Source of the DNA: Lachnospiraceae bacterium
GTDB taxonomy: Bacteria > Bacillota_A > Clostridia > Lachnospirales > Lachnospiraceae
Assembly: GCA_017391465.1 (NCBI GenBank)
Contig: JAFOYH010000132.1
Location: forward strand, 1 to 18,070
Reading direction: 5' to 3'
DNA length: 18,070 nt
Position 1 is the stretch's first letter. Each line of letters starts with the position of its first letter. Both the position numbers and the translations under genes were made by a program. The notes under the pieces were generated by a model that saw nothing but the letters and a program-made list of their open reading frames with translations, was not told the DNA's origin and searched no databases. Positions 15,662 to 18,070 of this stretch are shown here, piece by piece.

Positions 15662-15690
15662 ATTTTACACTAGTATTTTAAGAATGTCAA
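15662..15690 (-). promoter_or_regulatory. Promoter of tRNA-Arg
   Basis: TTGACA (15685-15690), 17-base spacer, TAAAAT (15662-15667) on the minus strand, 21 bases before the tRNA. Confidence 0.88.
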
Positions 15691-15725
15691 TACTTTTTTT
15701 AATTTTTTTTATTTTTTAAAATTTA

Positions 15726-15764
15726 AAGAGATGTGCCCCCTTCAATCCTGGATTCACATCTCTT
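15726..15764 (-). terminator. Terminator of the repeat surface protein gene
   Basis: AAGAGATGTG (15726-15735) pairs with CACATCTCTT (15755-15764), 10 bp perfect, about 10 bases after the stop codon; AATCC/GGATT gives an inner stem. The tail is TTTAAATTTT, AT-rich with interrupted T's. Confidence 0.82.
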
Positions 15765-15774
15765 ATTTTATATC

Positions 15775-17340
15775 CTATTCTTCATCTTTACGACGCTTGA
15801 AAAGAATTCCTGTCATCACAGAACCCGAACCCAACATCATTCCAAATGCAGGTACAATCATCGCTGTATCTCCCGTCTTTGGAGTATCGAGTTTATTTGC
15901 TTTTTCGAATGTTACGTGAATCGTATGGTTTGAATCAACTGCTGTAAATGTATACTGATTGTTGGAAACATATTGTTTTTTACCATCAATATAGATTTTT
16001 GATACTTTACATCCCGAATCCGGTGTCAATGTAAACGTGTAATTTTCGCCTTTTTTAACATTTATCGTACCCTCAGGGCTAATCGAACCATTGGATTCTG
16101 AAGAAGCTGCAATCGTATATTCTGCAGCCGGTGCTTCAGTTACATTAAAGCGTACACTTAAAGACTGAATTACCCCTGTCGCTTGCCAACCATTTTCTGT
16201 ATAAACTTCACGTTCAAAATCCACTGTGATTCGATAATTTCCAACATTTACCAAAGTAAATGTCGTTGAGTAATCCGGTGCATTCCAATCTGTAAAAGAT
16301 TCCTGACCCCAATCCCAAGAACGGGGTACCCAGCGTTCATCGTTTATCGATGGATTGATAATATCCATTCCCGCTCCTACTGCCGTTGCAGTTAATCGTG
16401 TACCTGAAGTATATGAAACACCGTCTGCAACACCTGTAATCTTCGATTCGCTAAACTCTACAATATCCGTTGTATCTTCATCGTGTTCTAGAAAATCACT
16501 TACTGTAATTTTTTCTTCTTCAATTGGAACAAAATTTCTGCGTAACGCCATCAACGAAATATTTTCAACAGCAAAGGATTCCCGAATCTCCGAGTATATT
16601 TCGTCTTCGTTTTCATCCTCAATCTGAGATTCTGTCTCGCTTTCTGTCTCGGTCTCCGTTTCGCTTTCTGTCTCAGACTCCGTTTCACTTTCTGTTTCAG
16701 ATTCTGTTTCGCTTTCTGTCTCAGATTCTGTTTCGCTTTCTGTCTCAGATTCTGTTTCGCTTTCTGTCTCAGATTCTATTTCGCTTTCTGTCTCAGATTC
16801 TGTTTCGCTTTCTGTCTCAGATTCTGTTTCGCTTTCTGTCTCAGATTCTGTTTCGCTTTCTGTCTCAGATTCTGTTTCACTTTCTATTTCAGATTCTGTT
16901 TCGCTTTTTGTCTCAGATTCTGTTTCACTTTCTATTTCAGATTCTGTTTCCTTTAGATCTATTCCTTCTTTTTCTGTTGTAACATAAAATGTTTCGCTTT
17001 CTGTTTCATCCAAAATGAATGCTCTACAGAACATATACTCAACATTTGCCTCCAAGTCGGAGAATTCAACGTAAAGGACCTCACTGTTCTCTTCACTTTG
17101 AACATATTGAACCTCTTCTGCCCAATTCCAGATATATTTCCCTTCCGAATTTAAACAACGAATTCCATACTTATATCCCAATTCAGCTTTCAAACGAACA
17201 CTATGACTTGTTACGGACCATACCATATTTTCTTCAGACACTTCCATTGCATAATTATATGCTGGTATAGATAATGTCGTTGTAACCGCTATTCCTACAG
17301 CCATTGCCACAGCTATTGCTTTTACTCTATTGTTTTTCAC
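15775..17340 (-). CDS. Cell-wall-anchored surface protein with Glu-Ser/Thr repeats
   Basis: A 521-residue secreted protein. The start is the GTG at 17340, 7 bases after AGAGGTG; an ATG at 17409 lies inside the promoter. A signal peptide (KNNRVK, hydrophobic core, cut near residue 27-31) leads into a mainly beta region (about 32-125) of unknown family. Residues about 131-238 are almost only Glu, Ser and Thr (ESETESET). After that comes a beta-rich region (about 270-400) and a 'Bacterial repeat'-like domain (about 405-480: YTIAASSESNGSISPEG...HVTFEK). The C-terminus is a sorting signal: TPKTGD at 486-491, a hydrophobic stretch and KRRKDEE. The Leu of LPXTG is replaced by Thr (TPKTG), as in many Lachnospiraceae surface proteins. 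Binding partner unknown. Confidence 0.85.
   Translation of the reverse strand: MKNNRVKAIAVAMAVGIAVTTTLSIPAYNYAMEVSEENMVWSVTSHSVRLKAELGYKYGIRCLNSEGKYIWNWAEEVQYVQSEENSEVLYVEFSDLEANVEYMFCRAFILDETESETFYVTTEKEGIDLKETESEIESETESETKSETESEIESETESETESETESETESETESETESETESETESEIESETESETESETESETESETESETESETESETESETESETETETESETESQIEDENEDEIYSEIRESFAVENISLMALRRNFVPIEEEKITVSDFLEHDEDTTDIVEFSESKITGVADGVSYTSGTRLTATAVGAGMDIINPSINDERWVPRSWDWGQESFTDWNAPDYSTTFTLVNVGNYRITVDFEREVYTENGWQATGVIQSLSVRFNVTEAPAAEYTIAASSESNGSISPEGTINVKKGENYTFTLTPDSGCKVSKIYIDGKKQYVSNNQYTFTAVDSNHTIHVTFEKANKLDTPKTGDTAMIVPAFGMMLGSGSVMTGILFKRRKDEE
16627..16950 (-). repeat. 24-bp tandem repeat encoding ESETESET
   Basis: About 13 units of 24 bases (plus strand TTCTGTTTCGCTTTCTGTCTCAGA) with scattered substitutions. 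Units from about 16700 to 16890 are nearly identical, while both ends are more diverged. The unit equals 8 codons, so gain or loss of units keeps the frame. Confidence 0.92.
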
Positions 17341-17380
17341 TGGAACGCACCTCTTTTCTATCGAACATAGTTTAACATAT

Positions 17381-17409
17381 ATTCTACCATTTTTGTACCC
17401 CATTCCCAA
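17381..17409 (-). promoter_or_regulatory. Promoter of the repeat surface protein gene
   Basis: TTGGGA (17404-17409), 17-base spacer, TAGAAT (17381-17386) on the minus strand, about 41 bases before the GTG start. The -35 has two mismatches. Confidence 0.6.
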
Positions 17410-17446
17410 ATAAGTTCCTCTTAAATGAGTGTAGTTTTCCTATAAA

Positions 17447-17481
17447 AGCAAAAAAAGAGAAGCTAATTGCTTCTCTTTTTT
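17447..17481 (-). terminator. Terminator of the six-tRNA cluster
   Basis: AAAAAAGAGAAGC (17451-17463) pairs with GCTTCTCTTTTTT (17469-17481), 13 bp perfect with a 5-base loop, and a further T on the minus side. It begins directly after tRNA-Leu. Confidence 0.92.
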
Positions 17482-17482
17482 G

Positions 17483-17568
17483 TGCCGGCGACCGGAATCG
17501 AACCGGTACGGGAGATTAGTCCCGCAGGATTTTAAGTCCTGTGCGTCTGCCAGTTCCGCCACGCCGGC
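17483..17568 (-). tRNA. tRNA-Leu (TAA)
   Basis: 86 bases with the long variable arm of class II tRNAs (CGGGACTAATCTCCCG). Acceptor GCCGGCG/CGCCGGC pairs fully, and the anticodon stem CAGGA/TCCTG holds CTTAAAA with anticodon TAA. Confidence 0.96.
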
Positions 17569-17573
17569 TTAAA

Positions 17574-17646
17574 TGGGACCTACAGGGCTCGAACCTGTGA
17601 CCCTCTGCTTGTAAGGCAGATGCTCTCCCAGCTGAGCTAAGATCCC
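17574..17646 (-). tRNA. tRNA-Val (TAC)
   Basis: Acceptor GGGATCT pairs with AGGTCCC (one G-U). Anticodon stem CTGC/GCAG surrounds CTTACAA, giving TAC. D-arm and T-loop are standard. It lies 5 bases upstream of tRNA-Leu in the same transcript. Confidence 0.96.
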
Positions 17647-17691
17647 ATGTCATTTCATCTTTAATTGTACTTTACAGGCCTTTTCCCTGAG

Positions 17692-17765
17692 TGGACCTTC
17701 GGGGACTCGAACCCGGGACCGACCGGTTATGAGCCGGTTGCTCTAACCAACTGAGCTAAAGGTCC
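17692..17765 (-). tRNA. tRNA with CAT anticodon (elongator Met or Ile2)
   Basis: Acceptor GGACCTT/AAGGTCC pairs fully, anticodon stem ACCGG/CCGGT holds CTCATAA with CAT. The body resembles the Firmicutes tRNA whose CAT is turned to lysidine-AT for isoleucine, but elongator Met cannot be excluded. It is not an initiator, since the first acceptor pair is matched. The T-stem has one C-C mismatch (CCGGG against CCCCG). Confidence 0.88.
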
Positions 17766-17779
17766 ATAAAATAAAAAAC

Positions 17780-17852
17780 AGCCGATGATCGGACTCGAAC
17801 CGATAACCTGCTGATTACAAATCAGCTGCTCTGCCAATTGAGCCACATCGGC
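17780..17852 (-). tRNA. tRNA-Thr (TGT)
   Basis: Acceptor GCCGATG/CATCGGC pairs fully; anticodon stem CTGAT/ATCAG holds TTTGTAA with TGT. T-loop TTCGAGT. Confidence 0.96.
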
Positions 17853-17856
17853 TTAA

Positions 17857-17928
17857 TGACTCCAAGGGGATTTGAACCCCTGTTACCGCCGTGAAAGGGC
17901 GGTGTCTTAACCGCTTGACCATGGAGCC
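17857..17928 (-). tRNA. tRNA-Glu (TTC)
   Basis: Acceptor GGCTCCA pairs with TGGAGTC (one G-U). Anticodon stem CCGCC/GGCGG holds CTTTCAC with TTC. T-loop TTCAAAT. Confidence 0.95.
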
Positions 17929-17965
17929 ATATGAGCTATTTTTTATTAAGATTATCCAATCTCAG

Positions 17966-18038
17966 CTCCCCCTGTTGGACTCGAACCAACGACAACTCGG
18001 TTAACAGCCGAGTGCTCTACCGACTGAGCTAAGGAGGA
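17966..18038 (-). tRNA. tRNA-Asn (GTT)
   Basis: Acceptor TCCTCCT pairs with AGGGGGA (one G-U), discriminator G. Anticodon stem CTCGG/CCGAG holds CTGTTAA with GTT. It is the first tRNA of the cluster within the window; the promoter is outside, possibly that of an rRNA operon. Confidence 0.95.
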
Positions 18039-18070
18039 ATATGAAGTATCATATACCTTCAAAACTGCAC

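Noticed and set aside
16627..16950. Regular repeats considered as a CRISPR array
   Set aside because: The 24-bp units are directly adjacent with no unique spacers and lie in frame within a protein gene.
16524..16982. Plus-strand reading frame of repeated Phe-Leu-Ser-Gln-Ile-Leu
   Set aside because: It is the complement of the ESETESET repeat of the surface protein; no ribosome site and no family likeness.
18039..18070. Possible rRNA operon spacer upstream of tRNA-Asn
   Set aside because: The minus strand GTGCAGTTTTGAAGG resembles spacers beside clostridial rRNA genes, but 32 bases are too few to call a feature.

Overview
The window looks like chromosome of a low-GC, Gram-positive, probably spore-forming Clostridia, most likely Lachnospiraceae. 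This rests on AGGAGG ribosome binding sites, consensus TTGACA-17-TATAAT promoters, protein family types (DUF5662, clostridial DtxR-like regulator, PKTGD sorting signal) and dense tRNA clusters. The genus cannot be named from sequence alone. Every gene except the DtxR-like regulator is on the minus strand, so transcription runs from high to low coordinates.

Layout from left to right: (1) 1-137, a tRNA-Gly (cut by the window edge) and tRNA-Pro pair with its own promoter. (2) 350-6330, a complete oligopeptide ABC transporter operon, transcribed oppB-oppC-oppD-oppF-oppA from a perfect promoter, with a terminator-like hairpin in the leader and a compound terminator at the end. (3) 6383-10298, a four-gene run: THUMP-type rRNA methyltransferase, papain-like lipoprotein peptidase, RdgB nucleotide-pool pyrophosphatase and YfcE-type phosphoesterase. 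(4) 10358-11566, a rhodanese-domain protein, an unlisted-size 58-residue Asn/Ser-rich protein behind a sigma-G-like promoter, and a DUF5662 protein. (5) 11648-15455, a metal-homeostasis block: a Fur-like protein reduced to its DNA-binding domain, a divergent DtxR/MntR-family regulator with two dyads between them, and a P-type cation ATPase preceded by a clear yybP-ykoY (Mn2+) riboswitch. (6) 15534-15690, tRNA-Arg. (7) 15726-17409, a cell-wall protein with about 13 copies of a 24-bp Glu-Ser/Thr repeat and a TPKTG sorting signal. (8) 17451-18038, a six-tRNA cluster (Asn, Glu, Thr, CAT anticodon, Val, Leu in order of transcription).

The most informative element is the riboswitch at 15296-15392. 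The 3' strand of its P1 helix is also the 5' arm of a 19-bp-plus terminator, so the design reads as 'Mn2+ bound = transcription on'. This implies the downstream ATPase, which would be named a calcium pump by similarity, works at least partly as a manganese exporter. With the neighbouring DtxR-like and Fur-like regulators this makes a compact candidate metal-response locus. I found no mobile element, CRISPR array, phage or clearly undescribed large system; the best candidates for something new are the metal locus architecture and the 58-residue protein.
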